NCBI RefSeq assembly: GCF_900156455.1
Contig: NZ_FTNQ01000003.1
Location: forward strand, 186,001 to 250,000
DNA length: 64,000 nucleotides
Reading direction: 5' to 3'
From: Microbacterium sp. RURRCA19A
Lineage (GTDB): Bacteria > Actinomycetota > Actinomycetes > Actinomycetales > Microbacteriaceae
The notes below the pieces were generated by a model. That model made no database searches, was not told where the DNA came from, and saw only the letters and a list, made by a program, of their open reading frames with translations. This document shows positions 42,142 through 52,852 of the stretch, piece by piece (positions within the stretch are counted from its first letter, which is position 1; the number at the start of each line of letters is the position of its first letter). Made by a program: the position numbers and the translations under genes.

Positions 42142-42834
42142 ATGACAGCACCGCGCATCCTCGTCGTGGACGACGAACCCAACATCCGCGACCTGCTCAT
42201 CACGAGCCTGCGTTTCGCCGGATTCCAGGTCCGAGCCGTCGCCAACGGCGCACAGACCATCTCCGCGGTCCTCGAGGAGGAACCCGACCTCATCGTGCTC
42301 GACGTGATGCTGCCCGACATGAACGGGTTCAGCGTCACCAAGCGCCTCCGGGGGGCGGGCTACACGGCCCCCATCCTCTTCCTCACCGCCAAGGACGAGA
42401 CGGAGGACAAGATCACCGGACTGAACGCCGGAGGTGACGACTACGTCACGAAGCCGTTCAGCCTCGACGAGATCGTCGCGCGCATCCAGGCGATCCTCCG
42501 CCGGACGATGCAGGCGGACGAAGAGTCGGTGATCCGGACCGGCGAACTGACCATGGACCAGGACACGCACGACGTCAGCGTCGGCGACGTGTCGATCGAC
42601 CTCAGCCCGACCGAGTTCAAGCTGCTCCGCTACCTGATGCTTAATCCGAACCGCGTGCTCTCGAAGGCGCAGATCCTCGACCACGTCTGGGAGTACGACT
42701 TCAACGGCGACGCCGGCATCGTCGAGAGCTACATCTCTTACCTGCGACGCAAGATCGACCCGCACTCCACCGAGCCTCTGATCCAGACCAAGCGCGGCTT
42801 CGGCTACATGCTGAAGTCGGGCAAGACCGCCTGA
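42142..42834 (+). CDS. OmpR-family response regulator
   Basis: A 230-residue two-component regulator. The receiver domain has Asp10-Asp11, the phosphoacceptor Asp54 in LIVLDVMLPDMNGF, a T in FLTAKDE and Lys in YVTKPFSLDE. The C-terminal winged helix includes LSPTEFKLLRYLMLNPNRVLS and the recognition segment VESYISYLRRKID followed by TKRGFGYML. A GATAAT box at 42130-42135 is 6 bases before the ATG, so the transcript is probably leaderless. The sensor kinase gene follows. It resembles actinobacterial TcrA/PrrA-type regulators; the signal is not known. Confidence 0.94.
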   Translation: MTAPRILVVDDEPNIRDLLITSLRFAGFQVRAVANGAQTISAVLEEEPDLIVLDVMLPDMNGFSVTKRLRGAGYTAPILFLTAKDETEDKITGLNAGGDDYVTKPFSLDEIVARIQAILRRTMQADEESVIRTGELTMDQDTHDVSVGDVSIDLSPTEFKLLRYLMLNPNRVLSKAQILDHVWEYDFNGDAGIVESYISYLRRKIDPHSTEPLIQTKRGFGYMLKSGKTA

Positions 42835-42889
42835 GCGGAGCGCGATCCTGGAGAATTCCGACGATGCCCTGACGCACTGGTGGCGCCGG

Positions 42890-44641
42890 TTGAGCCTTCG
42901 CACGAAGGTCACCGGCGTCACGGTGACGCTGCTCGCCGTCGGGCTCGTGGCCGCCGGCATCGGCACGCTGGTGTTCCTGCGCACGACGCTGATCGACAAC
43001 CTGGACGAGCAGCTCAAGCAGCAGGCGGCCAGCAACATCGCCAACAGCGTGTTCGTCACGAACGAGGTCGACGGCGGACTGGCTTTCACGCAGGTCGACA
43101 ACGCCCCGCCGATCGGCTCGATGGTCGTCGTGTACGGCCCCGACGCGCAGCGCGTGGCGTTCTACAACGGCACGGGCGCGAAGACCGTGCCGCAGCTGCC
43201 GGACACCTTCTCGGTGGAGCAGACCTACAGCCAGGTCGACCGGCGGATCGAGCTCGAAGATCCGGTGTCCGGTCAGCACTTCCTGGCGCGCGTGGGGCTG
43301 TTGCAGGTCCCGGGCAACAACAGCTTCTACACGCAGATGGTCGTCCAGCCGTTGGCGCCGACCGACCGTATCGTCGCGGCGTACGTGGGCATCTACGGCT
43401 TCGTGGCGTTGCTGATCCTCATCGCCAGTGCTCTGCTGACCCGTGCCCTCGTGACGCTGACCTTCCGCAGTCTCGGTCAGGTCGAGACGACCGCCATGGA
43501 CATCGCCGCGGGCGACTTCAGCCAGCGTCTGACCGACATCGTCCCCGACACCGAGGTGGGTCGCCTCAAAGCGGCGATCAACGCGATGCTCGCGCGCATC
43601 GACGGCGCCCTCACCCAGCGGGATGCCACGGTCCGGCAGATGCGCCGGTTCATCGGCGACGCGAGCCACGAGCTGCGCACCCCGCTCGTGACGATGCGCG
43701 GGTACGCCGAGCTCTACCGGATGGGCGCGATCCGTTCGGACGAGGACGTCGCCCAGGCCATGGAGCGCATCGAGAAGGAGGCCATCCGCATGGGGGCGCT
43801 CGTCGAGGACCTCCTCGCGCTCGCCCGCTTGGACGAGCGGCGCGACGTGGCGATCACGACCCTCGATCTGCGCCCGATCGCGCGGGATGCCGCGCTCGAC
43901 CTGCGCGTGACCTCCCCGCAACGCGAGGTCACCGTCGACGACACGACCAGTCGCGCCGCCATCGTGCTACCGGTCATGAGGCTCGATCCCGAGCTTCCGG
44001 CGGAGGACGGGTCGTCGACGTCGGGGCGCCGCCGGACGGCGCCGACCACCTCGGCGATGGCCATCGCCGGTGCGACGCTGTCACGGCTCCGGCGCCGACG
44101 GGATGCCGCCGACTCTCCCGCGCCGGAGACCGAGAACGTGTCGCGGGGCACGGCCGATGCGGGTCCCCCGCCCCGACGCGTGACGAGCCTCGCACCGATC
44201 GTCCTGGGCGATGAGAACCGGGTCCGCCAGGTCGTCGCGAACCTGCTCGGCAACGCGCGACGGTTCACCGCGGACGACTCCCCGATCGGCTTGCGGGTGG
44301 GGGTGGATGCCGAGACCGACATGGGATGGATCGAGATCATCGACCACGGCGAGGGCGTGCCGGAACAGATCCGCGAGCAGATCTTCCAGCGGTTCTGGCG
44401 GGCCGACACCTCGCGCACCCGTGAGACGGGCGGCTCCGGCCTGGGGCTGTCGATCGTGGCATCCATCGTCGATCTGCTCCACGGGAAGGTCGAAGTTCTC
44501 GACACCCCCGGCGGCGGCGCGACGTTCCGCGTCTCGCTGCCACTCGCGGAGCGCCGGGATGCCAGTGAGCACGCGCTCATCACGACCCAGCCGTTGGAGC
44601 GCCTCCCCGAGGCACTGCGTCCCGACGTCGCCGGCGAGTAG
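42890..44641 (+). CDS. membrane sensor histidine kinase
   Basis: Sensor partner of the response regulator, 583 residues from the TTG at 42890. Two membrane helices (about 9-30 and 165-187) flank a roughly 130-residue sensor domain; a HAMP segment follows, then the DHp helix with the phosphoacceptor His260 in GDASHELRTPLVTMRGYAEL. The ATPase domain has the N box RQVVANLLGNARRF, and EIIDHGEGVP and GGSGLGLSIVASIVDLL. The true start may lie upstream: the in-frame HWWRR preceding LSLRTK looks native, and a CTG at 42848 has a GGAG site. About 65 disordered residues separate DHp and N box. Confidence 0.9.
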   Translation: MSLRTKVTGVTVTLLAVGLVAAGIGTLVFLRTTLIDNLDEQLKQQAASNIANSVFVTNEVDGGLAFTQVDNAPPIGSMVVVYGPDAQRVAFYNGTGAKTVPQLPDTFSVEQTYSQVDRRIELEDPVSGQHFLARVGLLQVPGNNSFYTQMVVQPLAPTDRIVAAYVGIYGFVALLILIASALLTRALVTLTFRSLGQVETTAMDIAAGDFSQRLTDIVPDTEVGRLKAAINAMLARIDGALTQRDATVRQMRRFIGDASHELRTPLVTMRGYAELYRMGAIRSDEDVAQAMERIEKEAIRMGALVEDLLALARLDERRDVAITTLDLRPIARDAALDLRVTSPQREVTVDDTTSRAAIVLPVMRLDPELPAEDGSSTSGRRRTAPTTSAMAIAGATLSRLRRRRDAADSPAPETENVSRGTADAGPPPRRVTSLAPIVLGDENRVRQVVANLLGNARRFTADDSPIGLRVGVDAETDMGWIEIIDHGEGVPEQIREQIFQRFWRADTSRTRETGGSGLGLSIVASIVDLLHGKVEVLDTPGGGATFRVSLPLAERRDASEHALITTQPLERLPEALRPDVAGE

Positions 44642-44720
44642 CGCGCCTCTCCGCCCCGCCGACGCGGGTCGAGGCACGCACCCGCGGAGTCACTCGGCGA
44701 CGGGCACGGCGCCACAACGC

Positions 44721-44754
44721 GAGAACGCCCCCTCCCGAAGGAGGGGGCGTTCTC
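44721..44754. terminator. bidirectional terminator between kinase and groEL genes
   Basis: A perfect 14-bp stem, GAGAACGCCCCCTC and its complement, is extended by a C-G pair. On the minus strand the loop is a cUUCGg tetraloop, an exceptionally stable form. It sits between two convergent genes and can serve both; U-tracts are weak. Confidence 0.8.
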
Positions 44755-44772
44755 TGGTCGCTCAGGCGTGGA

Positions 44773-46456
<1,684 letters not shown>

Positions 46457-46463
46457 CTCATTC

Positions 46464-46489
46464 TGGCACTCGCCCCTGGGGAGTGCAAG
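46464..46489. promoter_or_regulatory. CIRCE-like element 2
   Basis: TGGCACTC-N9-GAGTGCAAG follows the first CIRCE after 7 bases, a second copy with slightly weaker ends. Paired CIRCE sites upstream of groE genes are known in actinobacteria and suggest tight HrcA repression. Confidence 0.82.
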
Positions 46490-46514
46490 CCGCGCGAGAC
46501 GCCGGAACACGACG

Positions 46515-46548
46515 ACGCCGCGGCCCCCGAGAGCGGGGACCGCGGCGT
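46515..46548 (-). terminator. hairpin after cspA
   Basis: ACGCCGCGG-C-CCCC pairs with GGGG-A-CCGCGGCGT around a GAGAGC loop (arms aligned with one mismatch). It lies just beyond the cspA stop and upstream of the groEL control region, so it would insulate the two genes. Confidence 0.6.
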
Positions 46549-46566
46549 GCGGGAAGAGGAGGGAGG

Positions 46567-46770
46567 TCAGGCGATGAGTCGCACCGACTCGGCCTGCGGG
46601 CCCTTCTGGCCGGACCCGACGGTGAACTCCACGGACTGCCCTTCCTCGAGGACGCGGAAGCCGGACATCTCGATGTTCGAGTAGTGGACGAAGACGTCCT
46701 GGCCGTCCGTCACGGTGATGAAACCGTAACCCTTCTCGGCGTTGAACCATTTGACGGTGCCCTGGGCCAT
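46567..46770 (-). CDS. cspA: cold-shock protein CspA
   Basis: RNA chaperone of 67 residues made of a single cold-shock domain: [20 protein letters not shown] contains RNP1, and [14 protein letters not shown] contains RNP2. The end is [17 protein letters not shown]. The start at 46770 has an AGGAGAG site. Upstream in-frame Met codons belong to the 5' leader, which is about 90 bases of unusually AT-rich sequence for this window (for example TTTTTACGCCG), as expected for a cold-shock leader. Confidence 0.96.
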   Translation of the reverse strand: MAQGTVKWFNAEKGYGFITVTDGQDVFVHYSNIEMSGFRVLEEGQSVEFTVGSGQKGPQAESVRLIA

Positions 46771-46903
46771 GCGAACTCTCCTGTTGCTGAACGACGAGGT
46801 CATCGTAAGCACGAGGAACCGCGTAATTCCGGCCCGTGGAGCCATTGTTGACACGGCGGCATCCAACTTTTTACGCCGCGGAAACACGCGCCGCCGCAGG
46901 GGC

Positions 46904-47485
46904 TCAAGGGGTGGGCTCGGAGGCCCTGTCGAGACCGATCACCACGACCAGGCGCTTCTCGGCGCTCTCGTCGTCCGAGGTGTTCGGATCATCCGTCGGC
47001 TGGAGGAAATCGCTCTGCGCGACCTCCGCGCCGCCGATCGCGGCAGCGAGGCCGCGCGCGGCCTGTTCGTCGGCGGAAGTCCGGTAGTACACGGTCGTCG
47101 TCGCGAAGTCGGTCGTGTCGGAGTCACCGGTCTGGACGATGTCACCCGACCACCCGAGCGCCACGATCTGATCGCGCAGGTTGCCCGCGAGCCCCTCATC
47201 GGCGGTGCCGTTGAGCACGACGACCGAGTAAGAGGTGTCGATGGCCGGCGGAGTGGTCTCGGAAACGGTCGGCGTCGGCTCCGGGTCGGAAGCCGTCGAG
47301 ATGCGCCCGGAGGCCACCAGCACCCCGAAGATCCCGACGATGACCAGCAAGACCGTGGCCAGCGTGGCCCAGAGGAAGACGAGCCATCCGCGGGAGCGGG
47401 GGCGCTCGGCGCGGTGGGCACCGACGCGGCCGTCACCGTCCGCAAGGTCGTCGAAGCGATCCCGAGGGAAGGTCGATCTGGGCAT
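46904..47485 (-). CDS. LytR C-terminal domain membrane protein
   Basis: A 193-residue membrane protein. The cytoplasmic N-terminus is Arg/Asp-rich, one membrane helix spans about 34-58 ([20 protein letters not shown]), and the extracytoplasmic domain matches the LytR_C family: [23 protein letters not shown], then [13 protein letters not shown] and [19 protein letters not shown]. The catalytic LytR-CpsA-Psr domain is absent. A role linked to cell-wall polymers is possible. It is followed upstream by DUF3263, a common gene neighbour in this group. Confidence 0.88.
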   Translation of the reverse strand: MPRSTFPRDRFDDLADGDGRVGAHRAERPRSRGWLVFLWATLATVLLVIVGIFGVLVASGRISTASDPEPTPTVSETTPPAIDTSYSVVVLNGTADEGLAGNLRDQIVALGWSGDIVQTGDSDTTDFATTTVYYRTSADEQAARGLAAAIGGAEVAQSDFLQPTDDPNTSDDESAEKRLVVVIGLDRASEPTP

Positions 47486-47520
47486 TGGACGATGCTACCG
47501 GTCGGTGCCCGAGCGTCCGA

Positions 47521-47775
47521 TCAGCGCGACGCCGTGCGCCCGAGGCGCGCGCGGTGCTGCTCCGCGGCCTCGTCGCGGCGACGACGGAGGCGCCGCACCA
47601 GCATGGGGTCGGACGCCAGGGCCGCCGGATCGTCGAGCAGTCGCCCCAGCAACTGGTAGTAGCGGGCGGGCGAGAGGTCGAACTCCGCGCGGATCGCCTC
47701 CTCCTTCGCACCGCCGTGGCGACGCCACTCGCCCTCGAAGACGAGGAAGGCGCGGTCGCGGTCGGAGAGGGGCAC
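47521..47775 (-). CDS. DUF3263 protein
   Basis: An 84-residue protein matching DUF3263. The sequence LSDRDRAFLVFEGEWRRHGGAKEEAIRAEFDLSPARYYQLL (read in segments) is a small helical DNA-binding-like fold, with the family's ALASDPMLVRRLRRRRDE following. It may be a sigma-like helix-turn-helix protein, though its function is not established. It is upstream of the LytR_C gene on the same strand with a 35-base gap. Confidence 0.9.
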   Translation of the reverse strand: MPLSDRDRAFLVFEGEWRRHGGAKEEAIRAEFDLSPARYYQLLGRLLDDPAALASDPMLVRRLRRRRDEAAEQHRARLGRTASR

Positions 47776-47784
47776 GACGCCACG

Positions 47785-48777
47785 CTACTGCGGGCGATAC
47801 GCGGATCCCGGATGCCACGCCACCCAAGCCCCGAGCGGATCGACGCTGGCGAGCACCGCGCCGTCGAGCGCGAGGGCGAAGCCCCCGGGACGCAGCTCGG
47901 GCGCCGTGGTCCACGCCTCGTGGAGGCCCGCGGCATCCAGGGTCACCCACCGCCCCGCGGTTCGGGCCGCCGCGATGATGTCACCGCGGTGACGCCGCGG
48001 GACATGGACGAGGACGCCGGGCGTCGTCACCACGATCGTGGCGTCGCGCGGGGCGCGGGCGACGAGGTCCGGCAGGGCGGCCGCCCCGTCGCCGGCCAGG
48101 AGCAGCGGCGGGTCGGCGGCAGCGATGTCGAGGGCCGCCGTGATGCGCTCGCGTCGCCCCTCCTCCCCCGGCCACACCAGCCCGGTGAGCCAGGCACGGT
48201 CGTCCTCGTCGCGCGCATCGAGCGGCTGCAGATCGATCCCCGCCCGCCAGACGACGTCGGGGAGGCGGAGGGAAGGATCGCCCTCGAGGTCGGACTCGAG
48301 GATCACCGGGCTCGGCCCGTCCGACGGGTCGAGGCTCCTCACGACGCCGCCGGGGGTCCGGAAACGATACGAGTAGCGGTCCGGGTACAGGCAGAGTCCC
48401 GCACTCGCGCCGATCTCGATCAGAGCGATCGGCCCCTCGATGAGCGACAGCGCGGGGAGCAGTGCGGCGCATCGCAGCGGCTCGTTGGTCTGCAGGGCGC
48501 GCCGCCCGCACTCCGCGACGATGACGTCGGCGTGCGCGACGATCCAGGCGGCCCACGCGTCGTCCGCGTCCATGGGCGCTCCGAGGAGACGCAGGACGGC
48601 GAAGACGAGCGGCGGCTGGCGATGCGTGTCCGGGATCCGCGCCAGGACCTCGGCCACGTCCGGGTCGGTCTCGACCCGTCGCGCCCACTCCTCGTACGCC
48701 CGGGAGCGGCCGGGGGCCTCCTCGCGTGCGAAGCGTCCGTAGCGGGCGACGACGGCGGTCACGGCATCCTGGTCCAT
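47785..48777 (-). CDS. DUF2332 family protein
   Basis: A 330-residue protein of the DUF2332 family, which has a methyltransferase-like appearance. The segment IALIEIGASAGLCLYPDRYSYRF resembles a SAM-binding glycine-rich loop, and RQPPLVFAVLRLLGAPMD together with ALQTNEPLRCAALLPAL are family landmarks. The ATG at 48777 is chosen because the conserved region begins there; the 25 codons before it overlap the msrB promoter. Function is unknown. It is divergent from msrB. Confidence 0.88.
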   Translation of the reverse strand: MDQDAVTAVVARYGRFAREEAPGRSRAYEEWARRVETDPDVAEVLARIPDTHRQPPLVFAVLRLLGAPMDADDAWAAWIVAHADVIVAECGRRALQTNEPLRCAALLPALSLIEGPIALIEIGASAGLCLYPDRYSYRFRTPGGVVRSLDPSDGPSPVILESDLEGDPSLRLPDVVWRAGIDLQPLDARDEDDRAWLTGLVWPGEEGRRERITAALDIAAADPPLLLAGDGAAALPDLVARAPRDATIVVTTPGVLVHVPRRHRGDIIAAARTAGRWVTLDAAGLHEAWTTAPELRPGGFALALDGAVLASVDPLGAWVAWHPGSAYRPQ

Positions 48778-48850
48778 CCCGGCGATTATGCCGTGACGGG
48801 CATCGCGGGTCCTGGACACGCGACAATGGAGGGGACGAAGGAGACCATCC

Positions 48851-49258
48851 ATGACCTACGCCGTCGAAAAGTCCGACGACCAGTGGCGGGCAGAACTCAC
48901 GCCCGACCAGTACGCGGTGCTGCGCCAGGCCGGCACCGAGCGCGCCTGGACCGGCGAGCTGCTCGATGAGAGCCGCGCCGGCCTCTACACGTGCGCCGCG
49001 TGCGGTGCCGAGCTGTTCCAGAGCGGCACGAAGTTCGACTCGCACTGCGGGTGGCCGAGCTTCTACGAGTCGGTGCGCCCCGAAGCGGTCGAGCTGATCG
49101 AGGACAACAGTCACGGGATGCAGCGCACCGAGGTGCGCTGCGCGAACTGCGGCTCGCACCTCGGCCACGTCTTCCCCGATGGCTTCGGCACGCCCACCGG
49201 CGACCGCTACTGCATGAACTCCCTGTCGCTCAGCTTCACCCCCGCCGACGAGGCATGA
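48851..49258 (+). CDS. msrB: peptide-methionine (R)-S-oxide reductase
   Basis: Repairs oxidised methionine (R-sulfoxide) in proteins, 135 residues. The zinc site is formed by Cys48 and Cys51 (YTCAACGAELF) and Cys97 and Cys100 (RCANCGSHLGHVF). The catalytic Cys121 lies in DRYCMNSLSL, with a candidate resolving Cys66 in SHCGWPSFYES. The ATG follows GACGAAGGAGACC. Its stop overlaps the next start (ATGA), so the nitroreductase-like gene is in the same operon. Confidence 0.97.
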   Translation: MTYAVEKSDDQWRAELTPDQYAVLRQAGTERAWTGELLDESRAGLYTCAACGAELFQSGTKFDSHCGWPSFYESVRPEAVELIEDNSHGMQRTEVRCANCGSHLGHVFPDGFGTPTGDRYCMNSLSLSFTPADEA

Positions 49259-49824
49259 GCGCGCTGGAGGCCATGCGCGACCGCCGATCGTGGTCGAAGG
49301 TCACCGACCTCGCCCCCACCGGACCCGAGCTCGAGGCGTTCGTCGCCGCGGCCGGACGGGTGGCCGACCACAAGTCGCTGCGGCCGTGGCGGCTCATCGA
49401 GATCCGCGGCGCCGACCGCGACGTGCTCGCGCGCGCCCTGAACAAGGCCGACGGCAAGAAGGGGTACTCCTCCAAGCCGCGTCGCGCGCCGCTGATCATC
49501 GCGGTGGTGGCCGACCTCAGCTCGAAGAAGATCCCCGCGTGGGAGCAGGAGGCCGTGGCATCCGGGGTCGCCCACATGCTCAGTCTCGCTCTCGACGAGG
49601 CCGGCTTCGGCGTCTTCTGGCGCACCGACGACAACACCCGCGGCAAGGTTCTCGCCAAGGCCCACGGCCTGGCGAAGGGGGAAGTCCTGCTGGGGTGGCT
49701 GTACGTCGGGGGCAAGCCGGTGCGTTCCCGCCCGACCCGGCGCAAGACCGTGGATGCCGCGAAGCACCTGTCCCGGATGCCGGGCGGCAAGAAGCGTCGG
49801 AAGGTCGACGAGGCGCGCCTCTGA
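49255..49824 (+). CDS. nitroreductase family protein
   Basis: Small FMN-dependent nitroreductase-fold protein, 189 residues. Family landmarks include AMRDRRSWSKVTDLAPT at the start, ADHKSLRPWRLIEI for FMN binding, and ASGVAHMLSLALDEAGFGVFWRTDD in the middle, with KGEVLLGWLYVGGKP near the end. The last 35 residues are strongly basic. It is translationally coupled to msrB, suggesting a role in redox or oxidative-stress metabolism. The substrate is unknown. Confidence 0.88.
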   Translation: MSALEAMRDRRSWSKVTDLAPTGPELEAFVAAAGRVADHKSLRPWRLIEIRGADRDVLARALNKADGKKGYSSKPRRAPLIIAVVADLSSKKIPAWEQEAVASGVAHMLSLALDEAGFGVFWRTDDNTRGKVLAKAHGLAKGEVLLGWLYVGGKPVRSRPTRRKTVDAAKHLSRMPGGKKRRKVDEARL

Positions 49825-49837
49825 CCCGCGGCGGCGA

Positions 49838-50785
49838 TCAGCGCGCGGGTCGTCGGCTCCCCCACGGCACCGCCGCGACGACGACTCCGCTGATCGCCAC
49901 CGCCGCCGCCACCACGGCCACGAGCACCGGCGGTGCCGCGGGCGCGGGCCAGACGGCATCCAGGATCACCGAGGTCGTGAGCAGGCCCACGACCGATCCG
50001 AGGCCCAGCACGAGAACGCCGGTGCGCTGGACGATCACCGACGACAAGAAGATGTAGACGACGCCGATGGCGCCGCCGAGGTACAGCCAGGGGTCGGCCG
50101 GCAGGGCACGCGGAGCACCGACGAGGGCGACGTGCACGAGCCCCGCGACGATGAGCACCGCCGTCCCGCCCGCGAAGTTCACGACCGTCGCCGCGAGGGG
50201 GCTCTGCACCCGCAGGCGCAAGCGCCCGTTCGTCCCCTGCTGCCACGCGACACCGACCCCGGCGATCACCGGCACGACGAGCATCCAGACCGGGATGCCA
50301 CCCACCCGGTCGCCCGCGAGCGACACGGCCACACCGGCGAGCGCGAGCAGCGCGCCGACGACCCGGCGAACGGTCACCGGCACGACGCCGGCGGGACCGT
50401 GGCCGAAGCGATCCAGCAGCAGTCCACCGGTCGTCTGGCCCGCGACGAAGCCGACCGTGAACAGCGCGACGCCGATCGTGGCCACGGCGAGTCCCTGACA
50501 GGCGACGGTGAACGCTCCCGCGGCACCGCCGAAGAGCATCCATGCCGGGATCGAGCGTTCGCGGACCCCCGCGATCAGACGCGACAGCCCGGCGCGCCCC
50601 GCGGGCAGCACCGCGGCGATCGCGAGCACCACGACCAGCCCCGACCCGAACGAGATCCCGCCCGCGAGCACGCCGTCGCCGAGCTCGCCGCCGAGCGATC
50701 CGTTGACGCGCGCCTGCAGAGCCGTCAGCGCCCCGATGAGCACGGCGCCGAGGACCGCGATCCCCGGCGATCGTCGGTGAGACAT
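49838..50785 (-). CDS. DMT-superfamily transporter, YdcZ (DUF606) type
   Basis: Integral membrane protein of 315 residues with about ten helices arranged as two homologous halves of the DUF606/YdcZ fold. The halves begin VLIGALTALQARVNGSLG and VGVAWQQGTNGRLRLRVQSP, each with the characteristic Q-x-x-x-N-G-x-L motif. Each half has FGSGLVVVLAIA or NFAGGTAVLIVAGL as the next helix. The substrate is unknown. It is divergent from the amylosucrase gene with a 65-base gap. Confidence 0.9.
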   Translation of the reverse strand: MSHRRSPGIAVLGAVLIGALTALQARVNGSLGGELGDGVLAGGISFGSGLVVVLAIAAVLPAGRAGLSRLIAGVRERSIPAWMLFGGAAGAFTVACQGLAVATIGVALFTVGFVAGQTTGGLLLDRFGHGPAGVVPVTVRRVVGALLALAGVAVSLAGDRVGGIPVWMLVVPVIAGVGVAWQQGTNGRLRLRVQSPLAATVVNFAGGTAVLIVAGLVHVALVGAPRALPADPWLYLGGAIGVVYIFLSSVIVQRTGVLVLGLGSVVGLLTTSVILDAVWPAPAAPPVLVAVVAAAVAISGVVVAAVPWGSRRPAR

Positions 50786-50850
50786 GGATCCCTCTCCCCC
50801 GGCCGCTCGCGTCGAGGGCCGTCGTCGATCGTACGTGCCCGCGCGCCGGT

Positions 50851-52776
50851 GTGGACCGGACGGCCCGGATGCGCGAGGCTTTCCGCGTGCCTCACCTCAC
50901 CGCCGGCCCCGATGACGTCGCCGAGATCCTGTCCGCTCTGACCGCCGCGCGAGTGGACCGCGAGTTCCTCGCGAACATCGAGCTGCATCTCCCGCGGCTG
51001 CACGACCTGTTCCGCCGGCTGTACGGCGAGCGCCCCGACGGCGTCGAACGTCTGGCCTCCGTCGTGGACCTCGCCCGACGGTCGTGGGCCGAGCGACCCG
51101 CGGGACTCCGGGACGTGGATCGCGAGCGAGCGAGCACACCGGACTGGTTCGAGGGCGAACGCATGCTCGGGGGCGTCTGCTACGTCGACCGCTACGCCGG
51201 TGGGCTCCGCGGCATCCGCGAATCCATCCCATACTTCCGCGAACTGGGTCTCACCTACCTGCACCTCATGCCGCTGTTCGAGAGCCCCGAGGGCAACAGC
51301 GACGGAGGCTACGCGGTGTCGAGCTACCGGCGCGTGAACCCCGCGCTCGGCACGATGGACGAACTCGCCGCCCTCGCCGCCGAGTTGCGGCACGCGGGGA
51401 TCTCGCTCGTGGTGGACTTCATCTTCAACCACACGAGCAACGAGCACGGGTGGGCGCGGAAGGCCGTCGCGGGCGAGCCCGGCTACGAGGACTTCTACCT
51501 CATCTACCCCGACCGGGAGATGCCCGACGCCTACGAGCGGACCACGCGCGAGATCTTCCCCGACGACCACCCCGGCTCGTTCGTGCAACTGCCCGACGGC
51601 CGGTGGATCTGGGCGACGTTCTACCACTTCCAGTGGGACCTCAACTACGCCAACCCCGCGGTCTTCGAGGCGATGGCCGGGGAGATGCTGTTCCTCGCGA
51701 ACCAGGGCGTCGAGATCCTGCGGATGGATGCCGTGGCCTTCATCTGGAAGCGACTGGGGACGACGTGCGAGTCGCTGCCCGAGGCGCACCTGCTCCTCCA
51801 GGCGTTCAACGCCGTCCTGCGGATGGCCGCCCCGAGCCTGCTGTTCAAGTCGGAGGCGATCGTGCACCCCGACGAGGTCGTGTCGTACATCTCCCCCGAG
51901 GAGTGCCAGCTCTCCTACAACCCTCTGCAGATGGCGCTGACGTGGGAGGCGCTCGCCACCCGCGACGGCCGACTGCTGCAGCAGGCCCTCGAGCGTCGTC
52001 ATGCCCTGCCCGAGGGGACCGCCTGGGTCAACTACGTGCGCAGCCACGACGACATCGGCTGGACGTTCGCCGACGAGGATGCGGAAGAGCTCGGCATCCA
52101 GGGGTATCCGCACCGCCGCTTCCTCAACGACTTCTACGTCGGCCGGGTCGAGGGGTCGTTCTCGCGGGGCGTGCCCTTCCAGGAGAACCCGCGCACCGGC
52201 GACGCCCGCATCACCGGCACCACCGCTTCGCTCGCCGGGATCGAGGCCGGCGACGCGGGCGGCGAGGACCGCGTGATCCTCGCGCACGCGCTCGCGTTGT
52301 CCACCGGCGGCATCCCGCTGCTGTACCTCGGCGACGAGGTGGCGCAGCTCAACGACTACTCCTTCCGTCGCAACCGCGCCGAGGCCGGCGACAGCCGGTG
52401 GGTGCACCGCCCGCACCGTCCCGAGCAGAACTACGCCGACCGGACGGATGCCACGACCCCCGCCGGCCGCGTATTCTCGCGGCTCACACGTCTCATCGCG
52501 GTCCGCCGGTCGACGCCGGAACTCGCGGGCAACGAGCTCATCGCCTTCGACGCGCACGTGGACTCGGTCGTCGCGTTCCTGCGCCCCGGAGACGCCGGCG
52601 ACGCGGTGCTCGTCGTCGCCAACGTCGCCGATCACGCGATCGAGATCGACGCCCTGACCCTGTCGGGTCTCGACCCGGATGCCGTCGACCTCATCGCCGA
52701 CCGCCCCATCGGGCTCGCCGGCGGCCTGACCGTGCCGGCACACGGCGTGCTGTGGCTGCGGGTGGGGATGCGCTGA
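50851..52776 (+). CDS. amylosucrase-like GH13 enzyme
   Basis: Glycoside hydrolase family 13, subfamily 4 type, 641 residues. The N-terminal helical domain is typical of amylosucrase. The four GH13 regions are intact: VVDFIFNHTSNEH, ILRMDAVAFIWK (nucleophile Asp), LLFKSEAIVHPDE (acid/base Glu) and YVRSHDDIGWTF (transition-state Asp). The ending VPAHGVLWLR is also usual. Amylosucrase makes alpha-1,4-glucan from sucrose; sucrose hydrolase activity is a possible alternative. The GTG at 50851 is used here; ATG at 50869 (MREAFRVP) is equally plausible, since neither has a strong ribosome site. Confidence 0.9.
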   Translation: MDRTARMREAFRVPHLTAGPDDVAEILSALTAARVDREFLANIELHLPRLHDLFRRLYGERPDGVERLASVVDLARRSWAERPAGLRDVDRERASTPDWFEGERMLGGVCYVDRYAGGLRGIRESIPYFRELGLTYLHLMPLFESPEGNSDGGYAVSSYRRVNPALGTMDELAALAAELRHAGISLVVDFIFNHTSNEHGWARKAVAGEPGYEDFYLIYPDREMPDAYERTTREIFPDDHPGSFVQLPDGRWIWATFYHFQWDLNYANPAVFEAMAGEMLFLANQGVEILRMDAVAFIWKRLGTTCESLPEAHLLLQAFNAVLRMAAPSLLFKSEAIVHPDEVVSYISPEECQLSYNPLQMALTWEALATRDGRLLQQALERRHALPEGTAWVNYVRSHDDIGWTFADEDAEELGIQGYPHRRFLNDFYVGRVEGSFSRGVPFQENPRTGDARITGTTASLAGIEAGDAGGEDRVILAHALALSTGGIPLLYLGDEVAQLNDYSFRRNRAEAGDSRWVHRPHRPEQNYADRTDATTPAGRVFSRLTRLIAVRRSTPELAGNELIAFDAHVDSVVAFLRPGDAGDAVLVVANVADHAIEIDALTLSGLDPDAVDLIADRPIGLAGGLTVPAHGVLWLRVGMR

Positions 52777-52852
52777 CGTCGGGACTCGCGCACGGGGGCG
52801 GCGTCGGGGCGATGGCTAGACTCGACACCCAGCGGGAGTGACAGGGGACGAC

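Noticed and set aside
50725-52743. A 672-codon minus-strand frame opposite the amylosucrase gene
   Set aside because: An antisense shadow of a gene with all four GH13 regions; no domain in the shadow.
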